64,000 bases of DNA, taken from contig JBAMJV010002957.1 of assembly GCA_037951105.1 (NCBI GenBank), positions 1 through 64,000 of the forward strand, given 5' to 3'. The notes beneath the pieces were generated by a model. That model saw nothing but the letters and a program-made list of their open reading frames with translations, did no database searches and had not been told where the DNA came from. Of this stretch, positions 19,453 through 31,539 are shown one piece after another. The DNA comes from Echinarachnius parma (taxonomy: Eukaryota > Echinodermata > Echinoidea > Clypeasteroida > Echinarachniidae). Position 1 is the first letter of the stretch; the number at the start of each line of letters is the position of its first letter. The position numbers were made by a program, and so were the translations under genes.

Positions 19453-20955
19453 TATATTGCATATAACAGTACTACTACTAATAGTAATGGCAAGAGTAAG
19501 GATAATAGCATACATTATAACTGAAATCATAACATTTGATAATCATCTTTTATGATTGCAAGATTTTGTAAAGATACAGGTGTGAACCTGATTCTCGGCA
19601 ATAACTTTCGGGTTAAGCGTGACGTGTTGACTCAAGAACGTGCCTAGTCATTGCTAGAATAATATAACATCCTTAGAGCTTGGTCGAAAAAAGAAAAAAA
19701 ACGTCCTTTACCCCGGAATGTGCAGCAATCGCTCACGGTCACTTTTACATATAAACAGAAAGAACACAACAGCAAAACAACATCAAATCAACCAACCCCT
19801 CCTCCAAAAAACAACCAAACAAGAAACAACAAACAGTTCATGATTTCATTACTATTATTCTGTTTTTGTTTTTTATCAATGGAACTACATGTTATCTTCA
19901 TCACATATCCATGGTAAACACAACGGCCAGATGTATGATTTGTTTCTGTATTGTAATTGTTTTTAACGTTCATTTCATTTTTACATTTTTAACAATCCGG
20001 AGTTCAAAGTAATTTTCATTCGGGACACGCAATTTGTACTTCAGTAATGGATATTTGAGTTATGGTTAATGCTCGACTATTACCAGATTACTTTGTTTTT
20101 GTTTTTGTTTTACTTTTCATCACCACAGCAATCATAAAACCTTTACCATAAACAAAAATGTATAGCCGATAACTTGTCGACTAATGTATGTATATATCTG
20201 AATTAAGTACTGATTGTCTTCAAAAATGAAATTAAATACAAGATATAAATAAACTGATAAATGAAAAAGGATCAAAGAAAATAAAGTTGTTAACATTAAC
20301 TTGCTACAGGACACTTTAAAGTAATATGACTCCATCCTCTGTTGCAAGAAAATGTATGTGAGTATTGATTGTGTAAGATGGGCTCATTGTCTATGATCAC
20401 GCCGTCTATCGTAATGTGCAGCGATGAGTAAAAATAGTCCGAGTATCTATAACTGTTTAAGGGAACGAACACCACAATATACTATGTATGTGCAAATATC
20501 AGTATGTGTAGCAAATTATACCACATATCCGTATAAAAAATATTTTAATGAGTGTCCAGAAGAAATAACACCCCGAATTTGAAAACTCAACTTCTTCTAT
20601 TATCGTGTGTTCACGAGTAGCGGATGGAGGCTGTAGTATATATATTATCAAGGAGCATAATTTGGATGGGTTGCATTACGTTCTTGTGGCAATATAAATA
20701 TCCTGTTTCTGTAGATCCAATAGTGATTCCTCCCAGTTATTGTGTCTAACAAATATTGGATAATTTATGTTGGGAACATATAATTTCTCTGAGTGTTGGT
20801 ATAGAAAAAATAACTTAAAAACTACAGTACTCGCTGTACAATATCAAGATAACGATTTAATTTCGGTTGCAGATGGCTCCCTTTAATTGTTTAGTTATAA
20901 CATGAACAATGGAATGATGCTACGAATGGTCCGAGTACCTACCTATCTTTTATCA
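19453..20955. other. Unannotated intergenic DNA
   Basis: AT-rich, with homopolymer patches. No gene, element boundary or structured repeat could be supported. Confidence 0.4.
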
Positions 20956-20959
20956 TTAT

Positions 20960-21398
20960 GGAATGGGGTGATGACATGAGTAACAAAAGAATGATGCTAG
21001 CGGAAAATCGGCGGCTTTTCATCACTCGCTCATTCGCAGCTCATTATTCGGCTCTTCAAACTATTACAACACCGGACGGGGTCTTGTATAGTCTTTTGAC
21101 AAGCATGTCTCGTCTGAGCTGAGTTGAATGCACGGAACGACTGGACAGTGCGACTACTATGCACACTCTCTTGCTTCCCCACTCGCCGGATAGTTTCCAC
21201 CACGCGTTCAGTCGTTCCTGCAGCGCAGACGTGATCGCCTTGTTAAAAGGCTAGGTCTTGTATAGTGAGAGTGACAGTCCAAGTTGCTTTGGACATGTTG
21301 GAGAAGATCAGTTTTCAGGTTTAGCAAGTTTTGATAAGATATAACTTACTTCTGGACATCACCTGACAGCTTTAACTCGACCGACGGCTTGTACAAAT
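20960..21398 (+). promoter_or_regulatory. GC-richer patch ending in a consensus donor: possible 5' exon
   Basis: The 400 bp before 21398 are richer in GC and CpG than their surroundings and finish at AAAT|GTAAGT, a consensus splice donor. GTCTTGTATAGT occurs twice (21083 and 21247). This could be an untranslated first exon and promoter of a plus-strand gene; no open frame marks it as coding. There is no direct evidence linking it to the receptor exons at 62-64 kb. Confidence 0.25.
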
Positions 21399-21747
21399 GT
21401 AAGTTTTCCTTATTGTGTGACATACTCATTACTTTTTAGCACTAGTCAGCTATTATAATAGCTACAGGATCTTTGGTTGTTAGATTGTTTTGTTTTGTTT
21501 TTTTCTAGGGGGGGGGGGGGCACCTTCTCCGGGCAAATAATTTGACATTTAATTGCAAATAAAGTGCAAAATATTAACCATAAAACGAACATAAAACAAT
21601 TAGAAGTACATAATTGTCTATAGCATCAATAATTCGTGTACATACTACCTACATTAGGAGTCTACGACACATACATTCCTACTTATATTATTGACATTAT
21701 GATAAAGCTATTTTTGGCTACGTCACATTCTTCGATTTATCACGTTA

Positions 21748-22005
21748 TTAATAGTCCTTATGTATCTGGTTAACGCCCATAACTACATACAACGCCCTAA
21801 TTATCAAGACTTCGAGTGGAAAGTCTGCTTCTATGTTTTCCCTATTTGAAACATTGTTTCGCCGGTATACCGTACTAATGACTTGATTTATGCCGTTCTT
21901 GGTCCATTGGCTAATAACTATTAATAGATCGCAATATGTTTGAATTGACAGGAAGTAAACCCAATAGTATACGGTAACTGCAAGTATGATCATGAAGTAA
22001 GACAC
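21748..22005 (-). CDS. Possible membrane-protein exon, unrecognised
   Basis: An acceptor (CATACTTGCAG) precedes a minus-strand open segment reading TVYYWVYFLSIQTYCDLLIV, then a basic/polar stretch, then PLEVLIIRALYVVMGVNQ, ending with a stop. Two hydrophobic segments separated by a charged loop suggest a polytopic membrane protein. Composition is ordinary for AT-rich DNA, where hydrophobic open frames arise by chance, and no partner exon was confirmed. Confidence 0.2.
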   Translation of the reverse strand: MSYFMIILAVTVYYWVYFLSIQTYCDLLIVISQWTKNGINQVISTVYRRNNVSNRENIEADFPLEVLIIRALYVVMGVNQIHKDY

Positions 22006-22526
22006 TCATTTCAAGGTACACTAACCATTTTCATGACTAACGCTATGCCATCTAACAAATGATGACAGTTTGCTTTTATAGAAGCAATATCTAGCATTAT
22101 ATCCAATATCCATTGTCATATCCACCATTTTACATGTCCACCCTTTTGAAGAAAACAAAACACGGTCCTGTGTTGCGTCCCTATATATCATGTATAAGAA
22201 ACAGGGCAACAAAATATGCTTGTGTGCAACTTTTTGAGTAAAAAAAAGAGACTTGAAATTATACTTGTATTTGTCCATACAGCCATGGTCGGCATTTATA
22301 GTACAATACTCCAATTCAGAAACTTCTTCAGTGGTGATATTTTATATTTTTTTAGTTAGGTAATAATAATTATTTCTGTGACAGCAATGGTAGGTCCACA
22401 CAAGTCACTAATTTGTCTAATTGAATTGAATAATTGAACAGTAACTTTAATACAATTATTGTTTCAAAAAAGCATTTAAATTATCATTGCACGATTTGCC
22501 ATACTTGTCCTACTAAAATGACTGAA

Positions 22527-22895
22527 TTAAAGCAGGGCTCTCGTGACTTTGTTGCATGTGCAAACAGTGATGAATGGTTGATACAATGTGTATTCTTGTG
22601 GTCTGATATGTCCACTCAGTAATTTCATGTTAAGTACATAATATATGGCCGAGTAATTAGTGAAATTTCAAAGTGATATTCGCTAACCCATTGCACTGGC
22701 GTTGTACACAGTTATAACTTTCGAGTGGATAATTAACAATCTGAACACTTGAACAATCGTTTGTGACTTCGAAAAACCCAAACCCGTTCCATTGTTCTAT
22801 TGGTAATATACATAGGTCAAGGTATGAGAAAACCCCTAGAGTACTTGGTAAGTTTTGTAGATTTTGACGATGTTACTAGAATAAGATCCCTTTAA
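22527..22895. mobile_element. TTAA MITE family B copy
   Basis: 369 bp between TTAA at 22527-22530 and 22892-22895. The interior matches the family: TTGCATGTGCAAACAGTGAT, then CTGATATGTCCACTCAGTAA, then AAACCCAAACCCGTTCC, and the right end GATCCCTTTAA. The left end has diverged. Confidence 0.8.
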
Positions 22896-22998
22896 AAGTC
22901 TCTCATCATGTACGTTGAATAATGTGACTGTAGCGACTAGTCAAAATGACAGGTTCGGGAAACGCCCAAAACAAGTTAAATGAAGTATTATACTCGTC

Positions 22999-23561
22999 TT
23001 AAAGGGATAGTTGAGTTTTGGTAGAGAGGGCGCTAGACTACTTATTTTTGTTGTGAGGTAATGAAAAACTGAGTGTAAAATTTGAAAGAGCATAATATTT
23101 AAATAATAAAATCATCTTTGTTTGATCAAAATCGGTTCAGAGACGGCTGAAATATCCATTAATATAACAATTTGTAATAAAGCTGGGGCCCCAGGTTTAT
23201 TAGAGAATTTTGAACCAGCCGTTAAAAATTCAAAAAAATGCTTCCTCTTTTCAAAAAGTTACAAAATAGGTATTTAAATAGTTGTTGATTATTTCTCTAT
23301 CTAATCACTATTTCAACAAAACATCACATGCGCAATATTTTATTCAAAATGGTTGAAACTGATGAGTGTTTAGAGAGCGCCCTCGTACGTTGTAACGGCT
23401 CTTTTTGAATGATAACATGATCTTTACTACGTCATTTGTAATTTTGTGTTCCTTTCTAGTTATAACTATTAGTCTGTAATGTAATGATGCAGGTTTTGGT
23501 TACTAAAATTCAGTTTCACCAAAACTGTACTCTCCTTACCAGAACTCAACTATCCCTTTAA
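22999..23561. mobile_element. TTAA MITE family A copy
   Basis: Ends TTAAAGGGATAGTTGAG and its reverse complement, TTAA at 22999-23002 and 23558-23561. It shares with the copy at 18133 the segments ATCAAAATCGGTTCAGA and GAACCAGCCGTTA, but its right half is not a fold-back: it carries the GCGCCCTC…GTAACGGCT version of the 3' end. Confidence 0.88.
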
Positions 23562-23586
23562 TTGTCATATACATTATAATTATATA

Positions 23587-23763
23587 CAGTCAAAACTGTC
23601 TTATTGGCCACCAGTCTATAGTAGCAAACCTGCCCATAATGGCCACTTAACATGGAAATGAACCTGTCTATAGACATGATAGAGGTCACCTGTCTACAGT
23701 GGCCACTTTTCTTACTTATATCGTATCGTATATAGGTGGTCAATATATACACAGGTTTGACTG
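23587..23763. mobile_element. Tc1/mariner-type MITE, copy 2
   Basis: 177 bp, ends CAGTCAAAA and GGTTTGACTG, flanked by TA. It has the same internal order of GGCCAC and GTCTATAG blocks as the copy at 19275. Confidence 0.85.
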
Positions 23764-24138
23764 TACTATGACTTTTGAAAGACAGCGATCAATCTGTATC
23801 GCTATTTTCTGGTAATGAAAACGGCCCCGAAATGTAGGGCATGTGTATATGTCCACAATGATTATTTGAATGCTCCCTACGCAATCAGTAAGACCACGCG
23901 ACACCGGACGACCACCACACGAACGTGCGCGGCGTACGTACCAATGGTCAGACTTATTGGGGCATATCAATTATTTTGGGAGGGGCACACCTTATGCGTT
24001 TTTCCATTTTTACAAATGTTTTTCTATCGTTTTTGTCAAATAAGTGGGGGCACGATCCACACCCCCCTTTCCCTGGGTCCCCCGTAGCAGCTACAACACG
24101 GCATATATTATTTATTTGCGAGACTCGTCGACATGATG

Positions 24139-24650
24139 ATGAAATTATCGGATATGAGTATAATTTTATAGAGATTTAGATCATCATTGATTGTAATACA
24201 TTTGGGCAATTCCAGCGTCACGGACATTACACATATAAAAAATGTCATAACTTTCCAATATCGCAACTTAAAGATGAAACTGTTAACTATATAACTTTTA
24301 CTTTGAATACAAAGCAATGGCCAAGTTGAATATACACTACAATACACTTGCAATGTGTCAGAAAGTTACCAGTTTGTATACGGAAGAAGGTAAGACATTC
24401 TTTGACTGGCATGTCGGGGGGGGGGGGGGGGGGGGGGCTAATAATGCATGACATTCACGTGCATTTATGAACTGATCGGATATGGGTATAGAGATTTAGA
24501 TCATCATTGGTTGTACATGTAATACATTTGTAATGTATCATAAAGTTACCAATTTGTATACTAAACATGCTAAAACAAGGTAAGACATCCTTTGTCTGGC
24601 ATGTCTGGGGGAGGGCAAATAAAGCGTGACATTCACCATTTTCACGCGCA
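24139..24650. repeat. Diverged ~320-bp tandem duplication
   Basis: ATCGGATATGAGTATA, ATAGAGATTTAGATCATCAT, AAGTTACCAGTTTGTATAC, GGTAAGACATTCTTTG, CTGGCATGTC and a G-run occur in order at 24147-24440. They occur again with substitutions at 24476-24615. The poly(G) tract is long (about 23 G) in the first copy and short in the second. Confidence 0.7.
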
Positions 24651-24784
24651 TTGCAGTTTTTATGAATGAATCTCTCAAACGTTGAAGGTTTCTTTGACAC
24701 ATCATTATGTACAATGAATCAACAAGGTCAATGTGTTATTGCGGTGACGGGATATGTTCCGCGACATTACACTTCAAAGCTTTA

Positions 24785-25032
24785 GGCCCGGTCACATATC
24801 GCCGGATAGCGTAAACGAATGCCCGACGAATAGACAATTTGCGAAATCAAATTATCCGGTGGTGAAACTACGTCTCCATTGCATCATGCACAAAACATTC
24901 TGCCGGATAGGACAACGTACATCACCGGACAAGGAACAGACAAGAAACGCATACGAACGGAAACGAACGGATTGAAAATTGTACTTTCCGCCGGGTATCC
25001 GTTTACGCTATCCGGTGAAATGTGACCGCGCT
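24785..25032. mobile_element. MITE with GGTCACATATCGCCGGATAG ends, copy 1
   Basis: The left arm GGTCACATATCGCCGGATAG and CGTAAACG pairs with CGTTTACGCTATCCGGTGA near 25000. Internal GCCGGATAGG and ACATCACCGGAC repeats add further stems. Related copy at 50786-51012. Confidence 0.75.
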
Positions 25033-25035
25033 TAA

Positions 25036-26040
25036 CATCATGCTTCTTACAATGCAAACAATTCAAACTTTGGCGGTCTGTGCTATAATTAGATTAAGTC
25101 TCCTATTTGAAAAGAACAAAGTGAAAATGAAATATAGTCATTATATATAATTTGTTCACACTGTATGACGTATACATGTGGATATATTTTCCGATATGAG
25201 AACTTGCACGAACACTCGACTCTTCTGAATGACATTTTACAAAGAATCTAAGTCGGACTTAATATCTAAGTTAGACTTAAAATATTATGGTAGGTCATTT
25301 GTAGCTGCATTGGAATATTATAAATCGCAACTGATCACATTCATTTAGAAGACTTGTTTATGACTTAACTTGTTTATGACAGTGTCACTTAACAGTGACT
25401 TAACAGTAAATGCGTGATTTACACCTTAATTTAGAACATTTTTAAATGTGTATATTTGAAATCATTACTATTTTTGTTTTGTACATACAGCCCCTACTGT
25501 TGGGTTAAAAGACACATGTATTAGGTAGCAACGGAATAATCTCCTTGTTTGCAAGAAAACCCTGTTCTCACCTTCTTTCTAAAAAAAAAAATGAAAGAAA
25601 AAAAGAATGTACCGAATTTATACTAACAGTCTCGGAAGCCTAAAAATTTGGCGTATTCTTTTGCGGCCGCTGTCTCCTTTGTCAATGTTTGTCAGGATGC
25701 ATTTTGTCGGCGTACGCAATGGCCTGGAACATGCACGGAAAAGCCGGTTGGTGGCTCCTTTGTACCTTCATTAACAAATGAAGAGCTACATTTCAAAAGG
25801 CGCTAAATCCACTTTATCAACTTTAGAGAATATCGCGTTGCGCTGTCCGACTTTGAACATGTAAGCAAATTATGGAAATCGAATGTTCCATTTTTTTCTT
25901 CGATCGAAATGAATCGTAGCTAGATGCAGTGATAATTATTGCCCTGATACTTTTTACCCAATATTAAGGACATTTGATTTAACGCCTTCTGGAATTAAGC
26001 TCTTCAAATATATATACGTGCACGATATACACAACTATAT
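25036..26040. other. Unannotated intergenic DNA
   Basis: No gene, RNA or element boundary recognised. A GC-richer patch at 25660-25880 has no open frame with splice signals. Confidence 0.4.
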
Positions 26041-26051
26041 CCCAGAGACCT

Positions 26052-26345
26052 ACCCCCCCCCCCCCCCCCCCCCCCGGTCCCATCACATCTAGTGGGGTAG
26101 CTAGTCATTTATGAACGAGGAGACACTGACGTAGATCTGCCGATATTGGTTTTTGTGGTGTTGGGGGGGGGGGGGGGAGGGGGGGGGGGAGGGGGTGTCA
26201 ATAAATTCCCCTCCCCTGTACAAAGGAAACTGACCTGCATATGAATTATCAACAGCCATGCATATGGGTGAAGTTGGGTGGTTGGGGTGGAGGCCGATGG
26301 GGGAGAGGTGTGGAGGGGGGGGGGGGGGAGGGGCCCCACCCTTGT
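26052..26345. repeat. Cluster of poly(C)/poly(G) tracts
   Basis: A C-run of about 23 bases near 26052-26075 is followed by interrupted G-runs at 26163-26196 and 26316-26333. The Pro/Gly-rich minus-strand open frames across this stretch are translations of these runs. Confidence 0.85.
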
Positions 26346-26700
26346 CTCCACTCTCCACCCTAGGCATCGCCACAGGCTGCTTCCGCCCTATTCAGGATAC
26401 CCGCCCCCTAAGCAAAGAAATATAGATTAGAAATAAAGAATCATCTGCATAATATTAACCACAACAATGTTTGCTTTTAACATGCACCATCACCTCTATA
26501 TTTTTTGTCTTCATTTGTTAAATTTTGTTTTATATATGAAGCGTCGTGATAATACATATCCAATTGGATCCGTTAATTCAATGATGAATTCATAGTTAAT
26601 GGGTAGATACAATTTCTACAAAAGGTTATCTGCATCTGGTATTATGTTTCCTGATCTCGAGCCTAATCAATATTATTATAATATGTTGTTATAATAACCT

Positions 26701-26880
26701 GGGGGTGTATTCTGAAATCGATTTTAAGTTAAAATGTATTGTATCTACGTCATATCTATGTCACTAAAATATTAAACTGTACTTACGGAATAGCGAATTT
26801 GCTAAAATATATTTTAGTGACGTAGATATGACGTAGTTACAATAAATTTTAACTAAAAATCTTTTTGAGAATACACCCCC
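26701..26880. mobile_element. MITE with GGGGGTGTATTCT ends
   Basis: A 180-bp near-palindrome: GGGGGTGTATTCTGAAA at the left, with CAGAATACACCCCC-type sequence reversed at the right (GAGAATACACCCCC). Inner arms CTACGTCATATCTATGTCAC and GTGACGTAGATATGACGTAG also pair. Confidence 0.8.
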
Positions 26881-27069
26881 TGGCATTCAAGACGCATCGT
26901 TATAATTACCCATGGCATTTGGATACGCACTGCCGTCACACCAGCTCGCGAAGTGCACATATATACTCCCTGGGGAACATTTAAACCAGTCGCTCCACTC
27001 GTAGGCGGATTCAAGCTAAGAAGTCACGTCCCCATCAGTACAGGTATATACACATTGAGTCATCCTTAT

Positions 27070-27150
27070 TTGTGTAGACAACTTGTGGATAAACTAACTG
27101 ACATAGTCATCTTCATTTGGGTAGACAACTTGTGGATAAACTAACTGACA
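27070..27150. repeat. 46-bp tandem duplication
   Basis: GTAGACAACTTGTGGATAAA followed by CTAACTGACAT occurs twice in tandem, starting near 27075 and 27121, including the GTCATC…TTTGTGT/TTTGGGT spacer. Confidence 0.75.
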
Positions 27151-27164
27151 TGACTGAAGGACAT

Positions 27165-27250
27165 ACGGGATGGAGCAACTCTGGCTTTGAACTCGGGACC
27201 TTACGATTGGGATACGATATGCTCTACCAACCCTGTCACACCAGTCTGTG
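27165..27250 (-). repeat. tRNA-derived SINE head (minus strand)
   Basis: Reverse complement reads GACAGGGTTGGTAGAGCATA (A-box-like) and, about 30 bp later, GGTCCCGAGTTCAAAGCC (B-box-like), the internal polymerase III promoter of a tRNA-like gene. The anticodon arm does not fold as a normal tRNA and no intact acceptor stem is present, so a tRNA-derived SINE or tRNA relic is more likely than a working tRNA. Confidence 0.5.
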
Positions 27251-28500
27251 CTTTTACAGTATATAGGCCATGTAGGCAGTAAGACTGTGGGTCCCTTGAT
27301 TCAGCATTGCATTCAAACTTGTAAGATTTATTATGAGGTGGGAGACCGAACAAAGATTAGAATTCCGAACCAAAATGAAGTCATGCTCGCAAATCATTGC
27401 CTCATGAAATTGTTCATATTTAGCAAGAAACTCAGTTCACACCAATGCACGAAAATAGGCGTACTACTTGTTTTATTTATGTTACCACGAACGTTGTTTA
27501 TACTTAAATATTATTCTGTTTGTATCGTTTTCACACGCAGCTATCGATATTTAATGTCAGTTCTCATGTTAAGGTGTGAACAAATAATCAACTTGGCGTC
27601 GTTACATTCCTAAGCCAACGTTAGATTTACCAACATAATATTGAGATATTTGACAGTTCATCGACTCGCGACGACCACGACATATTTCATAATTTAATTG
27701 TATACTTTCTTGACACTTCTTTGCTAGCTTATTTTGTATTTCCTTCCTTTCATTGTTGGACATTATGATGTATGATTATGCACCATCCAATAACGTACGC
27801 TCTTGTATATTCTTAACTGTTCACAGGTGTGACCATTTTCGCAGCAACAGAAATTAAAGTGTCGCGATTGTTGTTATTATAACAATTTTGTTATATACTA
27901 TGTCATGTAAATACAAGTATATACATTCCTTTAAAATTATGTTTATCTACGAAATAATTATTTCGAACAGTAGCTTTGTTTGTTACATCACAAGACATAC
28001 ACGTTCATTTGATTCGACTGTAGTTCCGTCGAATCCTCTATTCTGAGCTATATCTGTGTTTTCTTTGGTATGTTTATTTTCATCAACTCCGAGTTTAACT
28101 TTCCTTATTTGTGTGGATACACAATATATATATATATATAGGTCTATTTTATCCTACACACCTATTTTTTCCAAAGATCGATAAACGTGTCAATTAGCGT
28201 ATTGAATTATTCGCTTTTAAACCCTTTGTCCGCCTCAGTCAGCTCTCATTTTAGCGTAACTATCCGCGTTGAATCAAAATAAATCCAGGAGGGAATGAAG
28301 TATTTTCATATACACGCACTTTTAAAGGTTGTTCATCTACCTGTTATTACCCAACATGATCAGGAAGAGACTTATTAAAGGGCAAAACATCGGATGAGTG
28401 AGAGGGGAAAAGGGCGTAAAGTCGCTTTGTAACGAAATTGAGTTATGTGTACCATCCTCTATGGTAAGAGCATTCTCTATTATAGACTCTATTTGACGTC
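27248..28500. other. Intergenic DNA, no supported gene
   Basis: A 121-codon plus-strand open frame at 27248-27613 has no recognisable motif or splice context and is treated as chance. A (TA)n run lies at 28122-28140. Nothing else was recognised. Confidence 0.35.
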
Positions 28501-28504
28501 AAAT

Positions 28505-28695
28505 TTCAGATAATAATATAATATATTCGATTTCTGTAGCGCCTAATATGATTTATAATCATCTCTAAGCGCTTCACAATGATGTTATTACCCCGGTCAT
28601 AGAATACAATGCAAACCAGCACACATCGTGTTGCATCATCCCCGTTCAATGGGGAGCATTCCTCATGGGCATTGGGAAGATCGTTCACATAAACA
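28505..28695. repeat. SINE-like dispersed repeat
   Basis: Contains TCTGTAGCGCCTAATATGAT and TTATAATCATCTCTAAGCGC, preceded by an ATA/ATT-rich tract. The same core (GCGCCTAATATGATTGATAA in reverse complement) lies next to an (ATT)n tail at 45815-45895. A shared 3' body with an ATT tail is typical of SINE or LINE 3' ends. The family is not identified. Confidence 0.5.
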
Positions 28696-28844
28696 AGGCT
28701 TTCACCTCCTACCGGGTCCCCATTTATACAGATGATGATTAGTTTTTAGAGTATTTGATCAACGATAACGCAAGAGCTCAATTTCATTTCTACCAGGCCC
28801 GTAGCCCGTTAGCTCGGTCACGGTTCAGTTTTTTGTAAATTACG

Positions 28845-28851
28845 CACCCCC

Positions 28852-28886
<35 letters not shown>

Positions 28887-29095
28887 TCAGAAAGGTCCAC
28901 TTTTTGCTGGTCTCGGGTCCACTTTTACCGGTCTCGGGTCCACTTTTTTACCGGTCTCGGGTCCACTTTTTACCGGACTCGGGTCCACTTTTTATCGGTC
29001 TCGACCATCATAAACCAGTGGTCTCGGTCTCGGCCACGTTCGGGCTCGGTTTCGGTCCCGTTTTTGTTAATTACGCACCCCCCCCCCCCCCTTGA
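28845..29095. repeat. Poly(C) tract and 24-bp tandem repeats
   Basis: A C-run of about 30 bases (28853-28883) is followed by five imperfect tandem copies of GGTCTCGGGTCCACTTTTTA, and then another C-run near 29080. Confidence 0.85.
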
Positions 29096-29214
29096 AAAAT
29101 CCTGTACAAAAAAGTACAGGAAGTGACTTTCATGACTTCAGCGCCCTTCTGTTTCTCAACCCGCAGAATACGAGAGCGTAATTAAGAGCACGATCGTCCC
29201 GTCACTCCATCAGC

Positions 29215-29595
29215 TTGTGTGAACCAATCAACGCTATTCATTGGCTGATCACGGCTTGTCAATGCAGCTATAGTCAGTGCGGCAGACAGTGCGCGTTATC
29301 ATCGTATAATAAACCTGTTAATAACACTGTGGCAGAGAAACCGAGGCAGGGGAGGCTGGGAGCATTTATTGCATAGGACGCATCAACTTCAACGCGGATA
29401 TTTTCACCCCTCTCTTGAAAAAACAAAAACAAAGCTGTTGGATTCTAAATACAGTGTACTGATTTTAATAGCAACATTACTCCGGATGTAACATCTACTC
29501 GACAGTTACTCCTTTTGGGGCATTTGTATTACCTTTCTTCGGCTTCAGTTTCAAATGCTTTTGAACACATTGTTTGGACACGACTGAAATACATG
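29215..29595 (+). promoter_or_regulatory. Promoter-like patch: paired CCAAT boxes and TATA-like box
   Basis: CCAAT at 29224-29228 and its inverse ATTGG at 29240-29244 are followed by GTATAATAAA at 29304-29313. About 280 bp of GC-richer sequence then ends at ATG|GTAACA (29595/29596), a possible splice donor. The layout resembles a promoter with an untranslated first exon on the plus strand. No open frame or transcript evidence supports it, so it remains a candidate for any plus-strand gene downstream. Confidence 0.25.
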
Positions 29596-29599
29596 GTAA

Positions 29600-30250
29600 C
29601 AAACAGAAAATTGTTATTTATTGATACATTTAGGGTAGGTCTTTGTGTTTATCGCTCGTGATGTGATGTTTGTTCATTATCATTAAAGTTCGAGACCAGG
29701 ACCATGTGATATCAGAGGTAATCATATTTATATATTCATACATTTGTCTATACATCCGTCCCAAAATTGTCATTATTAGTTTATTTATTCAGTTATAAAT
29801 GTATTTGCATACGTTTTTTTTTTTTGGCATGTATTCACGTTATTTATTTATTCATTCATTGATTATACTTTCACTTATTAACATACTTGTCAATTTATCT
29901 GTTTTTTCTTCTTTTTTACTATCTATTTGTCTCTCTCGCACTAACTATCTATGCTATCTTTTTTTTATATATTTATCTCTAATCATCTGCTATCTGTTTT
30001 TCCATTTTAGCCTTCCATCGATACATAATTTACTTCATATACCTATCTCTATAGTAATATCATAAATATATGACAGTATGATGTAGGTCCAATAATATGT
30101 TTATTTACATGTATATAATTAAAATCCAATTGTCGTTATAACTATCAACGACCTCGTTTCTATTCAATTATCAAGTATCAGTCTGCACAATTCATCCATC
30201 ACTTAAATAACTTTTGCTTCCACCATCTGCAAAAGGTTGAACGCATATTT
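29600..30250. other. Unannotated AT-rich intergenic DNA
   Basis: Low-complexity T-rich sequence, including the 88-codon Phe/Leu/Ile-rich open frame at 29799-30065, judged to be chance. Confidence 0.4.
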
Positions 30251-30254
30251 AGCC

Positions 30255-30558
30255 TTAGTTTGAGTAAATGCAATTATGCATTACCTCAGCATGCTAATTT
30301 ATTACATAATTCAAGGGCCCTGTTTTGTGTTCGGAGCAGCATGAATTAATTGCTGTACGCTTTCACTGTCGGTTTTCCTTTCCGAATTTCATTAAGGCTA
30401 AAATGGCCTTCAACCCATGAAGTATTTGAGTATTTAAAATCACGTCGCTCACTGAGTAGGTATAAAACCGCAGCAGCCATTTTAATATTGAGTACAATTA
30501 TGTAATAAATGAGCATGCTGAGGTAATATGCATAATTACATTTATTCAAACTAAATTA
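30255..30558. mobile_element. MITE with ~55-bp inverted repeats
   Basis: TTTGAGTAAATGCAATTATG and ATTACCTCAGCATGCTAATT near 30258-30300 pair with AGCATGCTGAGGTAAT and GCATAATTACATTTATTCAAA near 30512-30551. No coding sequence. Confidence 0.7.
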
Positions 30559-30689
30559 ACTATTAAAACAAATAATCCATACCTGTTTTGTGAAATGAAT
30601 AAAATGAAAATTAGTTATGATGTAAAGAAATATAACAGTTATGATTAACAGGTGATAAATTGTTAAGTTGTGTTAGAATTTGAATATCA

Positions 30690-31010
30690 CTTAATTTCCA
30701 AAGCATAACAACAAGATATGGTTGGTACAAATCCGCTCAAAAACGGCTGAAATATTATTGAAACACAATTAAATCAGCGGAGCAAAAGCCGCAACCATTG
30801 ACTTTTATTCGAGATTTGACCAATAAAATCATTGTGAAAATATACTAACAATATCTTGTAATTTTTTCCTGATAACCTCTCCCTTGAATGTTATTTTTTT
30901 TAAAAAGGGGTCGCATTTATTAATTTTGAAAACAACTGTTGAAGCTTCAAAGTGCCTGCATAGCGCCCTATTTTATTTAATAACGGCCGCTGCTTTTTGA
31001 ATAGAAAATA
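30690..31010. mobile_element. Degenerate TTAA MITE family A relic
   Basis: Keeps scattered family-A blocks in order: CAAATCCGCTCAAAAACGGC, CTGAAATATTATTGAAAC, a mid A/T stretch, then GCATAGCGCCCTATTTT and TAACGGCCGCTGC. Ends are not recognisable. Confidence 0.5.
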
Positions 31011-31520
31011 GGCCGCTAAAAGCGGTAAAAACACGATGTATTTCTACACGATGATGTAGATTATGATAAATCCATTAATAAATGTATAATTAATTTATGA
31101 AATTGAGTTCATAAATGTCATAGATAGATCGTGACAAAAGTAGTCCAGTAAAATATATATTTTGTTTCGATTCAAGCGTGATAGTATCTACGAAAATAGT
31201 TTTTACCAATAACACACGAGATTAAGCCATTATAATGATGTCTGACAAGTACTTTTAATTCCCTTAAAGAACAAAATTGTACACACTTTCAAATGGAAAT
31301 AAACAAAACACTTCAGAAAATATCCGAAAATGACAAAAATATCTCTAATAACAAAAGTACGTCATCCTTTTAAATGTCATCATTATCATTATCCGTACTG
31401 TTGTTATTGTCACGGCTTTATATAAAGGCAATCGCTAATTATTTCCCTTTTTAACGAAATAATGCAGTATAGATTTACTGATACACACCGAGCATGAGAG
31501 TGTGAATCAATCGGCCCCAT
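31011..31520. other. Unannotated intergenic DNA
   Basis: No gene, RNA or repeat structure recognised. Confidence 0.4.
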
Positions 31521-31539
31521 CTTATGCCCGGCGCAGACA

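Noticed and set aside
26101-26373. Pro-rich minus-strand open frames
   Set aside because: Produced by poly(G)/poly(C) runs and not supported by splice sites or motifs.
27165-27250. Working tRNA gene
   Set aside because: A- and B-box-like motifs are present but no complete cloverleaf or acceptor stem could be folded; a SINE or tRNA relic is more likely.
27248-27613. 121-codon plus-strand open frame
   Set aside because: No domain, biased to residues expected from AT-rich DNA, and no clear splice context.
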